DNA of 64,000 bases from Kitasatospora sp. NBC_01266 (GTDB lineage: Bacteria > Actinomycetota > Actinomycetes > Streptomycetales > Streptomycetaceae). The notes beneath the pieces were generated by a model, which was given only the letters and a program-made list of their open reading frames with translations, was not told the DNA's origin and searched no databases. Made by a program: the position numbers and the translations under genes. The stretch lies in the NCBI RefSeq assembly GCF_036242395.1, contig NZ_CP108458.1:1364001-1428000 (forward strand), in the 5' to 3' direction. Shown here in pieces: positions 54,763 through 63,518 of the stretch. Each line of letters begins with the position of its first letter. Position 1 is the stretch's first letter.

Positions 54763-57324
54763 TCAGAAGATGAACCAGCTGAACGCCGCCTGGCCGCTCG
54801 TGCCGCTGGTGTCCGTGGCGGTCACCGTCACGCTGAAGCCGCTGCTGCTGATCGGCGTGCCGCTGATCAACCCGGTGGAGCTGTTGATCGACAGGCCCGA
54901 CGGCAGCCCGGCCGCCGACCAGGTGTAGCTGCCGGTGCCGCCGCTGGCCTGCATCTGCAGGCTCACCGGCTGGCCGAGCTGGCCGAACTGGAAGCCCGGG
55001 TTCTGCACGGTCACCGGGCCCGCCGTGCCCGACTGCACGGTGAGGGTGAACGTGCTGCTGTGGCTGGTCGCCGCGCTCTTACCGGTGATCGTCACCTGGT
55101 AGGTGCCCGCCGGGGTGGACGCGCTGGTGGCGATCGTCACGGTGGACGAGCTACCGGCGCTGACCGAGGTCGGGTTGAACGTCGCGCTCGCGCCCGACGG
55201 CAGGCCGCTGGCCGACAGTGCGATGTTCCCGGGGGACGTCTGGGTCGTCGCCGCGGTCGTGACGGTGGTGCCGGCCGACTTCCCGGCGGTCACGGTCGCG
55301 GACGTCGGGCTGAGGCTGATCGAGAAGTCGCTCTGCGCGGAGCTGTTGACGGTCAGTGACACCGGTGTGCTGTGGCTGGCGTCAGTGCTCTTGCCGGCCA
55401 CCGTGACACTGCTCTGTCCCGCCGCCGCCGAGGCGGAAGCGGTCAGGGTCAGGGTCGCGGAGTTGCCCGCCGTCACCGAGGTGGGGCTGAAGGCAGCGGT
55501 CACGCCGGCGGGGAGGCCGGTGGCCGAGAGCGCAACGGACTCCGCGCTCCCCTTCGAGACCGTGGTGCTGATGGTCGTGGTCACCGACTGGCCCGGGTTG
55601 ACGCTCACCGAGGTCGGGCTCGCGGCGATCGTGAAGTCGTTCGACGCGGGCGGGGTGGCGCCGTTGATCAGCGGGTCGGCCAGGTTGTCGCCCTGCGGCG
55701 AGCCCCAGCCGGTGCACAGGTCGTAGCCGGTGCCCGCGCTGTAGGTGTTGTTGTTGCCGGTGGTCACGTCGTGGAAGGTGGACGCGTACTGCGAGGACTG
55801 CCCGATCGCGTAGATGGTCGGGTTGAGCGCGCCGACGTCGGCCGTGCCGGCCGCCTTGGACTTCTGGTCGACCATGGCGATGTATCCGGCCATCAGCGGC
55901 GAGGCCAGGCTGGTGCCGCCGATGTCCTCCCACTTGCCGTTCAGGTTGACGGACAGGGCGCCTGCGCCGTAGTCGGCGTCGAGCGCGATGTCGGGCACCG
56001 ACCGGTACTGGTTGGTGCCGGTCTGCCAGGACGGCTTGGCGAATATCTGCGAGTAGCCGCCGCCGGAACGGGTGTTGCCGGTGCTGCCCTGGTTCCAGCA
56101 CGACTCCGACTGGTACGTGCCCGCGCTGTCGCTGGTGAGCAGCTGGGTGCCGCCGACGCCGGTCACCAACGGGTCGCTGGCCGGGTAGTCCGCCTGGACG
56201 GTGGTGTTGTCGCCGTTGTAGCCGCAGCCCGTCGCGCCCCAGTCACCGGACGCGGACAGCAGCGTGATGCCCTGCGCGGCCATCTGGGTGAACGAGTTGT
56301 GCGAGCCGTTGATCGGCCCGGACTCGCACGACTCCCCGGCGAGCCAGGACCCCGAGAGGATGTTGATCTGGTTGTCGCTGGCGATCTTGGCCATCTCGTC
56401 GACCCAGGCGGCATCCGTGTTGGGCGCCTCGTAGGCGATCTGCGCCGCCGCGGGGGCGGTCGAGGCGACGGCGTCGATGTCCAGGGTCACCTCCAGCTGG
56501 CCGCTGCCGGGGCTCGAGACGCCGCCGTCCACCGACACGACCTTCGGCGTCACCGACGGCTGGTTGAAGTTGCTGGTCCAGGCGTTGATGTCGGACTGGT
56601 TGAAGGCGTCGAACTCGACCAGGCCGACCGTCTGCCCGGCACCGGTGTAGGAACCGGAGAGCTTGGTCATGCCGTAGGCGGTGCGGAACTGGGCCGGCGT
56701 GTAGCCGCCGCCGGGACCGGCCGGGCCGGCCGAACCGGCAGCGTGGTGCGCCATCGGCTGGTCGGTCAGGCCGGCCACGGCCTGCACGGTGCCGGCGAGG
56801 GAGGACGGCACGCTGGGCGCCGTGTCGTTGGCGTAGAAGTGCGCGCCGGCCGCGTTGGTGTAGTCGCCGATCGAGGTGCCGAAGGCGGCCGCCACCTGCT
56901 TGGCCGAACCGCTGGCGTCGATCACCTCCCGGTTGTCCGCGACCTTGGTGACCTTCAGGCCGTTGGCCTTCAGGAACGCGCGCGCCTTGTCCACGTCGGC
57001 CTGAAGGGGCGCGTACCGCATGTTGTACTGCGCGCTGGTGAGGTAGTGCCGGTAGTTCGGCGACGCCGGATCGCTGAGCGAGGCGACGAACTGGTCGAGG
57101 CCGGCCTGGTCGTGCGGCTTGAGCGAGAGCGCGACCGAGACCTGTCGGTCCGCGGCCGTCGCACTGATCCGGTGCGCGTCGGCCGGCGCCGATCCGTTGA
57201 GCCCGAGGGACACCCGCGGGGCGGTGGGGGCAGCCACCGCGGGAGCGGCCGCGGCCATGGCTGCCGCCATGGCCAGGCAGGCCGCCACTGCGACCGTCCG
57301 CGCCGATTTGGGCATTCGTGACAC
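54763..57324 (-). CDS. Secreted S53 (sedolisin) peptidase with Ig-like repeats (853 aa)
   Basis: The GTG at 57322-57324 is five bases after GGAGG (MSRMPKSARTVAVAACLAMAAAM...), giving a signal peptide that ends near AAPAVAAP. Next comes the pro-domain (VALSLKPHDQAGLDQFVASLSDP, YLTSAQYNMRYAP). The mature catalytic part has Glu and Asp in QLEVTLDIDA, the oxyanion Asp in SASGDWGATGC and the nucleophile Ser in IGGTSLASPL, with a C-terminal calcium region (GYDLCTGWGSPQGDN). After it follow two similar 95-residue Ig-like repeats (FTIAASPTSVSVNPGQS and FSISLSPTSATVTAGKS) and a putative-Ig module (GGTGSYTWSAAGLPSGL). It is an acid-active, pepstatin-insensitive endopeptidase type. Secretion should be by Sec. 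Confidence 0.93.
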   Translation of the reverse strand: MSRMPKSARTVAVAACLAMAAAMAAAAPAVAAPTAPRVSLGLNGSAPADAHRISATAADRQVSVALSLKPHDQAGLDQFVASLSDPASPNYRHYLTSAQYNMRYAPLQADVDKARAFLKANGLKVTKVADNREVIDASGSAKQVAAAFGTSIGDYTNAAGAHFYANDTAPSVPSSLAGTVQAVAGLTDQPMAHHAAGSAGPAGPGGGYTPAQFRTAYGMTKLSGSYTGAGQTVGLVEFDAFNQSDINAWTSNFNQPSVTPKVVSVDGGVSSPGSGQLEVTLDIDAVASTAPAAAQIAYEAPNTDAAWVDEMAKIASDNQINILSGSWLAGESCESGPINGSHNSFTQMAAQGITLLSASGDWGATGCGYNGDNTTVQADYPASDPLVTGVGGTQLLTSDSAGTYQSESCWNQGSTGNTRSGGGYSQIFAKPSWQTGTNQYRSVPDIALDADYGAGALSVNLNGKWEDIGGTSLASPLMAGYIAMVDQKSKAAGTADVGALNPTIYAIGQSSQYASTFHDVTTGNNNTYSAGTGYDLCTGWGSPQGDNLADPLINGATPPASNDFTIAASPTSVSVNPGQSVTTTISTTVSKGSAESVALSATGLPAGVTAAFSPTSVTAGNSATLTLTASASAAAGQSSVTVAGKSTDASHSTPVSLTVNSSAQSDFSISLSPTSATVTAGKSAGTTVTTAATTQTSPGNIALSASGLPSGASATFNPTSVSAGSSSTVTIATSASTPAGTYQVTITGKSAATSHSSTFTLTVQSGTAGPVTVQNPGFQFGQLGQPVSLQMQASGGTGSYTWSAAGLPSGLSINSSTGLISGTPISSSGFSVTVTATDTSGTSGQAAFSWFIF

Positions 57325-57635
57325 GAGTTCCTCCAATTGGGGGGATGGGAACTCGGGCCAAGCTAGCGAGGGGAGCGGCGCCTTCCAGGAGGCAACTGAA
57401 CATCTCACGATGTTCACGAAGTGCTGTGAACGCGCGGCTCCGTCCCAGGTGGTCGCTGGTGTGTGGAGCCAGTTGTCAACAATGTTTGCAGCGCGGTGAG
57501 TTCAATACCGTGGAACACCGCGGGCAGTGGCAGCAGCCCACCGGACGCGGCGTCACCCGACAGGCGTGCGAGGCGGTTCCCGAAGCGGACGCTGCGTCAG
57601 GTCTTCGAAGTACTGGGTGCACTCGACCCGTCGGG
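57325..57635. other. Intergenic region upstream of the S53 peptidase gene
   Basis: About 310 bp that should contain the promoter of the S53 gene. A small hairpin GAACATC-TCAC-GATGTTC and the palindrome GTTGTCAAC are visible and could be regulator sites. No gene is supported. Confidence 0.4.
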
Positions 57636-59447
57636 TCAACACCGAAGGCAGGTGCGAGACCGAGGTCTCGCACCTGCCTTCGGTGGCGTCGCTGTTACTG
57701 GGGCAGGGCCCAGAATCTGGTTCTGCTGGTTCGCCTCGGAGACGCCGCAGCCGTCGACGATCAGCGGGTTGCCGTCCGTGGTGGCGGAGTAGTAGTCGTC
57801 GAGGCAGTAGTTCAGGCTGGCGTTCTCGAGGAAGCCGTTGCGCTGGTAGGCCCACTGCTCGGTGGCCCGTCCGTCGCAGGTGTTCAGCTTCGCCCAGTAC
57901 CCGACGTAGCGGCTGTCGGTGGTCTGGTCGACCGCGTCGAGGCACTTGCCGAGGGTCCGCACGATGCCGTCACCGGGGAGGGACCAGCGCTGGTTGCTGT
58001 TGCCGCTGCAAGAGTGCAGGGTGACCGGGTTGTTGGCGCCGGTGCCGCTGTACGAGTCGTCGACGCACTTGCCGCCGATGCCGGTGAGCTGTCCGGTGGG
58101 CTGCTGTCCGGTGCAGCCGGTGCCAGGGGTGATGCGGTAGATGGCGGTGCCGTGGGCCGGGACGGTCGCGCTGATCGAACCGGTGCTGGTGGACGAGGTG
58201 CCCGCCCAGAGGTCCTTGACGGTCGCCGAGCAGCCGGCGCCGGTGAAGCCGACCCCGCCCAGGGTGGTGCTCGCGGTCGTCACGGTGGAGCCGCGGTTGA
58301 GCAGGGCGACGGCGCGGTCGCCGTTGGCCAGCGGGCGGGCGAGCACGTCGATGGTGCCGTTCTGGGAGACGATGCCGGCCTGCTTGCCGAGCGTGTCCTG
58401 GTCGATCGCGAGGACGCCGCCGTTCTTCAGGGTGGTCAGCGAGGCCGCCGAGAGCGCGGAGACGTCGGTACTGAGGATCAGCGGCGAAGCCATCATCGAC
58501 CAGAGGGCGAGCTGACTGCGGGACTCGTCGTCGGTCAGGTGGTCGCCGGTGATGAGGAAGTCCGGGTCGTTCCAGCTGCCGGGGGCCGAGTAGCGGGCCA
58601 GCAGCGAGTTGTAGCCGTACTGGACCAGCACGCCGGCCTGGTTGCCCGGCTTGTTCCAGGCGGATCCGCCCGCGTTGTACATCTTCACGTCGTAGCCCTC
58701 GCGCCACAGTTGGCCGCTCTGGCTCGCCCCGTCGATCACGCTGTACCAGTTGCTGAGGTCGGACACGCCGATGGAGAAGTAGGCGGGCGAGGACTCGGAG
58801 AACACCATGTCGCGCTTGCTGGTGTTGGCCTTCATCGCCGCGCCGAAGTCCTTGTACGCCTGGATGTAGCCCGCGGCGGTACTGGAGGCCGAGGGCATGT
58901 TGCAGCCGTCGAGCTTGATGTAGTCCACGCCCCAGGAGGCGAAGGTGTTGGCGTCCTGCTGGAAGTGGTTCCAGCTGCCGGGGTAGCCGCCGCAGGTGTA
59001 GGTGCCGATGCCCTCGTAGAGGCCGAACTTCATTCCCAGGGAGTGAAGTTGACTACCCAACCAGGCCATGCCGTCGGGGAACCTGGTGGAGTCGGCGACC
59101 AGGTTGCCGTTGGCGTCGCGGGCGCCGCCCATCCAGCAGTCGTCGACGGTGACGGTGGTGAAGCCCTTCGCCGCCAGGCCCTGGGTGACCAGGGCGTGGG
59201 CCTCGGAGAGGATCAGGCTCTCGCTGTTCCCGAGGTCGCCGGTGTTGGGGTTGTTGGGCGTACAGCCGAACCGCGCCCAGTTGTTGAAGCCCATCGGCGG
59301 CGTGACAGCAAGGGAGTTGCCGTTCGGACTGGTCGCCGTCGGCGATGCGACCGCGTTCGGTGCGAGTAGGCCGCTCGACAGCGCGGCGACGGCGCAGGCC
59401 ATCGCAACGGCCGGGATCAGCGGGCGGATGCGGGTTGGGTTGACCAT
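57636..59447 (-). CDS. Secreted GH27 glycosidase with ricin-B (CBM13) lectin domain (603 aa)
   Basis: The ATG at 59445-59447 follows AGGAG (MVNPTRIRPLIPAVAMACAVAALSSGLLAPNAVA, a signal peptide). The catalytic barrel has the GH27 marks TPPMGFNNWARFGC, VTVDDCWMGGARDANGNLV, KFGLYEGIGTYTCGG and the nucleophile region DYIKLDGCN, then GSWNDPDFLITGDHLTDDESRSQLALWSMMASPLI. A beta-sandwich and then a ricin-type trefoil (GIGGKCVDDSYSGTGANNPVTLHSC, QRWSLPGDG) complete it. Members are alpha-galactosidases or beta-L-arabinopyranosidases. The last 16 codons (PPKAGARPRSRTCLRC) coincide with the strong hairpin 57640-57685, and the stop lies just past it, which is unusual and suggests the original stop was lost. 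Confidence 0.9.
   Translation of the reverse strand: MVNPTRIRPLIPAVAMACAVAALSSGLLAPNAVASPTATSPNGNSLAVTPPMGFNNWARFGCTPNNPNTGDLGNSESLILSEAHALVTQGLAAKGFTTVTVDDCWMGGARDANGNLVADSTRFPDGMAWLGSQLHSLGMKFGLYEGIGTYTCGGYPGSWNHFQQDANTFASWGVDYIKLDGCNMPSASSTAAGYIQAYKDFGAAMKANTSKRDMVFSESSPAYFSIGVSDLSNWYSVIDGASQSGQLWREGYDVKMYNAGGSAWNKPGNQAGVLVQYGYNSLLARYSAPGSWNDPDFLITGDHLTDDESRSQLALWSMMASPLILSTDVSALSAASLTTLKNGGVLAIDQDTLGKQAGIVSQNGTIDVLARPLANGDRAVALLNRGSTVTTASTTLGGVGFTGAGCSATVKDLWAGTSSTSTGSISATVPAHGTAIYRITPGTGCTGQQPTGQLTGIGGKCVDDSYSGTGANNPVTLHSCSGNSNQRWSLPGDGIVRTLGKCLDAVDQTTDSRYVGYWAKLNTCDGRATEQWAYQRNGFLENASLNYCLDDYYSATTDGNPLIVDGCGVSEANQQNQILGPAPVTATPPKAGARPRSRTCLRC
57640..57685 (-). terminator. Strong hairpin terminator overlapping the end of the GH27 gene
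   Basis: A 22-bp perfect stem (outer part CACCGAAGGCAGGTGCGAG) with a minimal loop, the longest hairpin in the window. It lies between the GH27 gene and the S53 gene. No T-run. Confidence 0.85.
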
Positions 59448-60021
59448 GGGGGTGATCTCCTGACCGGAGAGGGTGGGCGGCGCTCGCGCACGCCAGGGGG
59501 GAGCCCGTCTCGTCCGGAGCCGAGTCACGCCCTTCGGTCGTGAGACTGCGGCCGGGTGCGGCGAAGCGGGGAGAGCGCGTCTATATCGTCAAATGCTCGA
59601 TGGTGACAAGAGTCACATGTTTTCGAGCAGAAAAGTGCACCCTGGTCTCGCTGTGCGCGCCGTCGAACGGCTCCGACAGCCTGCGGGCACCCGGGCGAGT
59701 CCGATCGGTCGCCTTCGCTGGTCAGCGTGATCCGACCGGGTTGCCGACCGGGCCCGGCGCGGTCCTGACGCCCCCTCGGCGATGAGCTCGGCGATCAGCA
59801 GGACCACGTCGTCATCGTCGTCGTCCGCCCGCCGCAGGGCGGCCAGCAGGCAGGCGAACCGTCACCGCATCCCGATGAGAGGTCGGCGGAAGTTCTGCCA
59901 AAATCTGCTCGGTGTTGGCGCATTGCGAGCAGATCCTCACTACCGTGCTCGCTGCCACGGGTCGTCCGGGCACCGGCCCGCCGACCGTGGAATCCGCTTA
60001 CCACTCTCCAGGGAAACCTCC
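59448..60021. other. Intergenic region between the divergent GH27 and phosphoesterase genes
   Basis: About 575 bp. AT-richer patches near 59575-59640 (TCTATATCGTCAAATGCTC, and a GTGAC-AAGA-GTCAC palindrome at about 59607) are good places for the GH27 promoter. Short open frames on both strands lack domains and ribosome sites, so I call no gene. Confidence 0.4.
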
Positions 60022-61299
60022 GTGAACCGAGTTCTGACTCCTGCCCGCCGCCTCGGTGGGCTGCTCGCCGCCGCACTCGCCGCCGCCGGCGTGCTGGTCG
60101 GCCCGGCCGGCACCGCACACGCCGCCGCACTGCCGAACCCCGATCACGTGGTCATCGTGATGATGGAGAACGAGGACTACAGCTCCATCATCGGCAACAC
60201 CGCGCAGGCCCCGTACATCAACTCCCTCGCCCAGCAGGGCGCGTCGTTCAGCGACTCGCACGGCGTGTACCACCCCAGCCTGCCGAACTACGAGGCCCTG
60301 CTGTCCGGTTCGACCCAGGGCCTGACCGACAGCACGCCCCCGCCGGTGGGCTCGATCAACGCCGACAACCTACCCAACGAGCTGATCCAGCACGGTCTCG
60401 GCTTCGCGGACTACTCCGACGAGGCCACGCCGGCCGCCTGGCTGCGCTTCGCCGACCTCCCCGGCACCGCCACCGCACCGAACCCGGTCGACAAGTGGCT
60501 GAGCTGCCCGTCCCCGACCCCGGGCCAGGGCTGCGGCTTCCCCGCCGGCGCCGCCGGCTACAGCGCCCTGCCCGCCGTCACCTTCGTGCACGGCAACGCC
60601 AACCAGTCGATGCACGACGGCAACATCCTCGAAGGCGACACCTGGGTCAAGAACACCGTTGGCGGCTACGCCAGTTGGGCCAGGACCCACAACAGCCTGC
60701 TGATCGTCACCTGGGACGAGGACGACTTCACCGCCGCCAACCACATGCCCACCGTCTTCTACGGCGCCAACGTCAAGCCGGGCAGCTACAGCGAGACGAT
60801 CAACCACTACAACGTCCTGCGCACCGTCGAGGACATGTACGGCCTGCCCGAGCTGGCCAACTCCGCCACCGCCACCCCGATCACCGATGTCTGGGGCTCG
60901 ACGACCTTCGGCACCGGCTCCGGCCCGGGTGTGGTAAGCGGTTACAGCAACCGCTGCCTGGACGACAGCGGCAGCAGCACCACCAACCTCAACCCGATCG
61001 TCCTCTGGTCGTGCACCGGCAACCCGAACCAGTCGTGGACGCTGCCCGGCAACGGCACCGTCCAGGTCTTCGGCAAGTGCATGGACGTCCTGCACAGCGG
61101 AACCGCCGACAGCACCCCCGTCGAGCTCTACACCTGCAACGGGGGCGGGGCCCAGCAGTGGGCCGCCCAGGCCGACGGCTCCCTGGTCAACCCGGAGTCC
61201 GGCAAGTGCCTGGACGACCCGGGCTCCAGCCTCAGCGGCGCCCAGCTGATCATCTGGGACTGCAACGGCGGCGCCAACCAGAAGTGGGCCCTGCCGTAA
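60022..61299 (+). CDS. Secreted phosphoesterase (PF04185-type) with ricin-B (CBM13) lectin domain (425 aa)
   Basis: The GTG at 60022 follows AGGGAAA. The signal peptide is VNRVLTPARRLGGLLAAALAAAGVLVGPAGTAHAA. The catalytic domain starts NPDHVVIVMMENEDYSSIIGN and has YHPSLPNYEALLSGS and SLLIVTWDEDDF with acidic metal ligands, as in the phospholipase C/acid phosphatase superfamily. From residue about 310 a ricin-type trefoil follows, with three QxW-like units (NQSWTLPGNG, AQQWAAQADG, NQKWALP). The same lectin type is on the neighbouring GH27 enzyme. It is probably Sec-exported and binds polysaccharide. The gene ends at a strong hairpin. Confidence 0.9.
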   Translation: MNRVLTPARRLGGLLAAALAAAGVLVGPAGTAHAAALPNPDHVVIVMMENEDYSSIIGNTAQAPYINSLAQQGASFSDSHGVYHPSLPNYEALLSGSTQGLTDSTPPPVGSINADNLPNELIQHGLGFADYSDEATPAAWLRFADLPGTATAPNPVDKWLSCPSPTPGQGCGFPAGAAGYSALPAVTFVHGNANQSMHDGNILEGDTWVKNTVGGYASWARTHNSLLIVTWDEDDFTAANHMPTVFYGANVKPGSYSETINHYNVLRTVEDMYGLPELANSATATPITDVWGSTTFGTGSGPGVVSGYSNRCLDDSGSSTTNLNPIVLWSCTGNPNQSWTLPGNGTVQVFGKCMDVLHSGTADSTPVELYTCNGGGAQQWAAQADGSLVNPESGKCLDDPGSSLSGAQLIIWDCNGGANQKWALP

Positions 61300-61313
61300 C
61301 CGTCCTCCCCACC

Positions 61314-61348
61314 GTCAGGGCGGCCCCGGCTACCGGGGCCGCCCTGAC
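61314..61348. terminator. Bidirectional hairpin terminator
   Basis: A 16-bp perfect stem (GTCAGGGCGGCCCCGG) with a three-base loop, 14 bp after the phosphoesterase stop and before the convergent gene that ends at 61414. Confidence 0.85.
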
Positions 61349-61413
61349 GGCCAGTCACCGTCCGGCGGCAGCGGCGGGGCCGCGGGCATGAACGGTGAGT
61401 CGTGGGTGGGCCG

Positions 61414-63060
61414 TCAGGCCAGCTTCTGGCAGAGCAGCGCGTAGGGGCGGGCGGCCCACGACTGCCACCAGGGGTGGCTGTAGGCCACGCCGGCGACGTA
61501 CTCGTCGTCCGCGCACTGGCCCTTGTAGTCGCCGGGGGCGAAGTCACCGCCGCCGGCCGCCGGCGGGCGGTTGTCACCGCCGTTGAACCACACGGTGCGC
61601 GTGGCGGTGCCCAGCGGGACGGCGGACTTCGCGCACAGCACGCCGATGGTGTCGCCGTTGCGGCTGTAGCCGGTGGCGACCGACCCCTGCGGGCACTGGG
61701 CCTTGGTGTACCCCGACGCCCAGTCGGTGCTCACGTACGTCTCGCCGTGCACCACGGTGACGTCACGAGCGGCGTCCCACGCGGTGGTTGACGTGGCGTC
61801 GGTGCACAGTTCGCGGTCGCCGCCGTAGCTCAGGCCGGCCAACCGCTCGCCGTCGAGGCAGGTCGCCTTGAGGGCACCGGGGTCCCAGTCGGGGCGGTTC
61901 TGCATGGTGAGGGAGAGGTTGTCGTCACCGCCGCTGGAGTCGAGCGCCTTCCAGTCCACCGCCGGCATGTTCGTCCGGCCGATGGTGAAGGTGGTCATCA
62001 CCGGGTAGTGGTCGCTCGGCGCGTAGGTGTCGAGCTGCCCGTTCGCCCAGCCCGGCTGCGGGTCGAAGAGCACCTGCACCGGGGCGACGGCGGCCGGGAC
62101 GGGCCGCGTCGTGCCGGAGGCGTCGGTGTCGTTCAGGTAGCCGAGGTAGTCGAGGCTGTCGTCGTACGTGCTCGGGAAGCTCTCGATGCCCGACATCGTC
62201 TTGCACCAGGCGCCGACGTCGCAGTCCAGGGTGCGGACCGGGGCGTTCGGGTCCTCGACGGTGTGCAGCACCGCGCTGCCCGCCGCGCTCGCCCGGTCGA
62301 GGTCCGAGTCGCCCGGCGCGCGCCCGACCTGCCCGTTGAAGTACTCGATGTTGAGGTCGCCGCCCATCAGGACCGGCCCCTGGGTGCCGACGGTGGCGTT
62401 CACCCAGTTCTTGATCTCGCCCATCTGCTCGACCCGGGTGGCCCGGGTGGTGTCGACGGACGTGCCGGCCTGGTCGGCCTGCAGGTGCGTGCCGACGACC
62501 CAGGACCGGGTGCCGTTCTTGTCGATCTCGGCGAGCACCGCGCCCTTGTTGGAGAACCAGTCCCAGGAGACCGCGTTCTCGAAGACGTAGGCGTGCTGCG
62601 CCATGATCGGGTACTTGGAGAGGATCATGGTGCCGCCGCGGATGATGCCCGCGGCGGTCGAGCAGTCGCCGCTGATCGAGTCCCAGCCACCGCCCGAGCA
62701 GACCTGGCCGATGTTCGGCGTGTGGTACGGGTACTGGGCGGCGAGGTCCGCGGGGATCTGGTCGGACGAGGTCTGGTTGAACAGCTCGTCGAGGATGACC
62801 ACGTCGGCGTCGTGCTCGCGGATGACCGCCTCGACGGCGGGGGTCCGTCCGGCGGCGTTCTCACTCTTCGCGGAGTCCACTGCCGAGGTGGCGAGGTCGA
62901 CGTTGAAGGCCAGGACGGAGAGCGTGCTGGTGCCGGTCGTCGTAGCGGTGGCGGTGGCGGCCGTCGCGGTGCCAACCGAGGCGGACAGCAGCGCGCCGGC
63001 CATCGCCAGCGAGCAGGGGAGGACGAGGGTGCGGGTTCTGGACAACTGCGTGTGCTCCAT
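61414..63060 (-). CDS. Secreted EEP-fold phosphodiesterase, sphingomyelinase-like (548 aa)
   Basis: I take the ATG at 63058-63060; an adjacent TTG is possible and no strong ribosome site is seen. The signal peptide is MEHTQLSRTRTLVLPCSLAMAGALLSASVGTATA. The endonuclease/exonuclease/phosphatase fold has LSVLAFNVDL, VVILDELFNQ (metal Glu), SWVVGTHLQAD, GPVLMGGDLNIEYF (Asp and Asn) and APSDHYPVM (Asp-His), and also SLDYLGYL, arranged as in bacterial sphingomyelinase C and related phospholipases. The C-terminal 180 residues repeat a GYTKAQCPQGSVATGYSRNG / YKGQCADDEYVAGVAYS pattern, a Cys-containing beta module probably used for binding. It is a secreted hydrolase of phospholipids or nucleic acid; the lipid is not determinable. 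Confidence 0.88.
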   Translation of the reverse strand: MEHTQLSRTRTLVLPCSLAMAGALLSASVGTATAATATATTTGTSTLSVLAFNVDLATSAVDSAKSENAAGRTPAVEAVIREHDADVVILDELFNQTSSDQIPADLAAQYPYHTPNIGQVCSGGGWDSISGDCSTAAGIIRGGTMILSKYPIMAQHAYVFENAVSWDWFSNKGAVLAEIDKNGTRSWVVGTHLQADQAGTSVDTTRATRVEQMGEIKNWVNATVGTQGPVLMGGDLNIEYFNGQVGRAPGDSDLDRASAAGSAVLHTVEDPNAPVRTLDCDVGAWCKTMSGIESFPSTYDDSLDYLGYLNDTDASGTTRPVPAAVAPVQVLFDPQPGWANGQLDTYAPSDHYPVMTTFTIGRTNMPAVDWKALDSSGGDDNLSLTMQNRPDWDPGALKATCLDGERLAGLSYGGDRELCTDATSTTAWDAARDVTVVHGETYVSTDWASGYTKAQCPQGSVATGYSRNGDTIGVLCAKSAVPLGTATRTVWFNGGDNRPPAAGGGDFAPGDYKGQCADDEYVAGVAYSHPWWQSWAARPYALLCQKLA

Positions 63061-63518
63061 CAATCAGTAGGGAAGCGCATTCCCGGAGGACGAGCAGGAG
63101 GCGGACGGACTGTCGGCCGAGCAGGGCGCGGCGGACCGGTCCGCCGGGTGTCGCGGTGTCTCCGACGCGCCGATGCGCCGACGGGCCGGGACGAGGCGGA
63201 CCGGGTATCCGTCGGCGACCGGCCGGCGCGGGCGCCGACGGGGCGGGAGAAGCGCGGGACAGGGCCCCCGGCTGCCCCGCGGTGAACTTAGCGCACGATT
63301 GCTCAGTTTCAGGAGCGGTTGATCACAGTTGATCAGAGCGCGCTTGAGCTTTCATGCCCGCGCCATCTCCGCGTCGCCCCTCCGTCACTCCGGCGGACAG
63401 CCACCGCACACCAGTCGCTACGGCTCGTCACCGTCCTGAGCCCCACTCAGTCGCTCCCGGACGCCTCCGAGCAGACGCTCGCGACCTGACGGCGGTCCGC
63501 CGTGCCCGCCGGATGCGG
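63061..63518. other. Intergenic region upstream of the sphingomyelinase-like gene
   Basis: About 460 bp, very GC-rich near 63100-63280 and then an AT-richer patch at 63290-63340 where the promoter of the minus-strand gene may lie. No gene is supported. Confidence 0.4.
63318..63335. promoter_or_regulatory. Tandem GTTGATCA repeat, candidate regulator site
   Basis: Two identical 8-mers GTTGATCA, 10 bp apart and so on the same DNA face, lie in the region upstream of the sphingomyelinase-like gene and downstream of the LacI-family gene. Confidence 0.45.
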
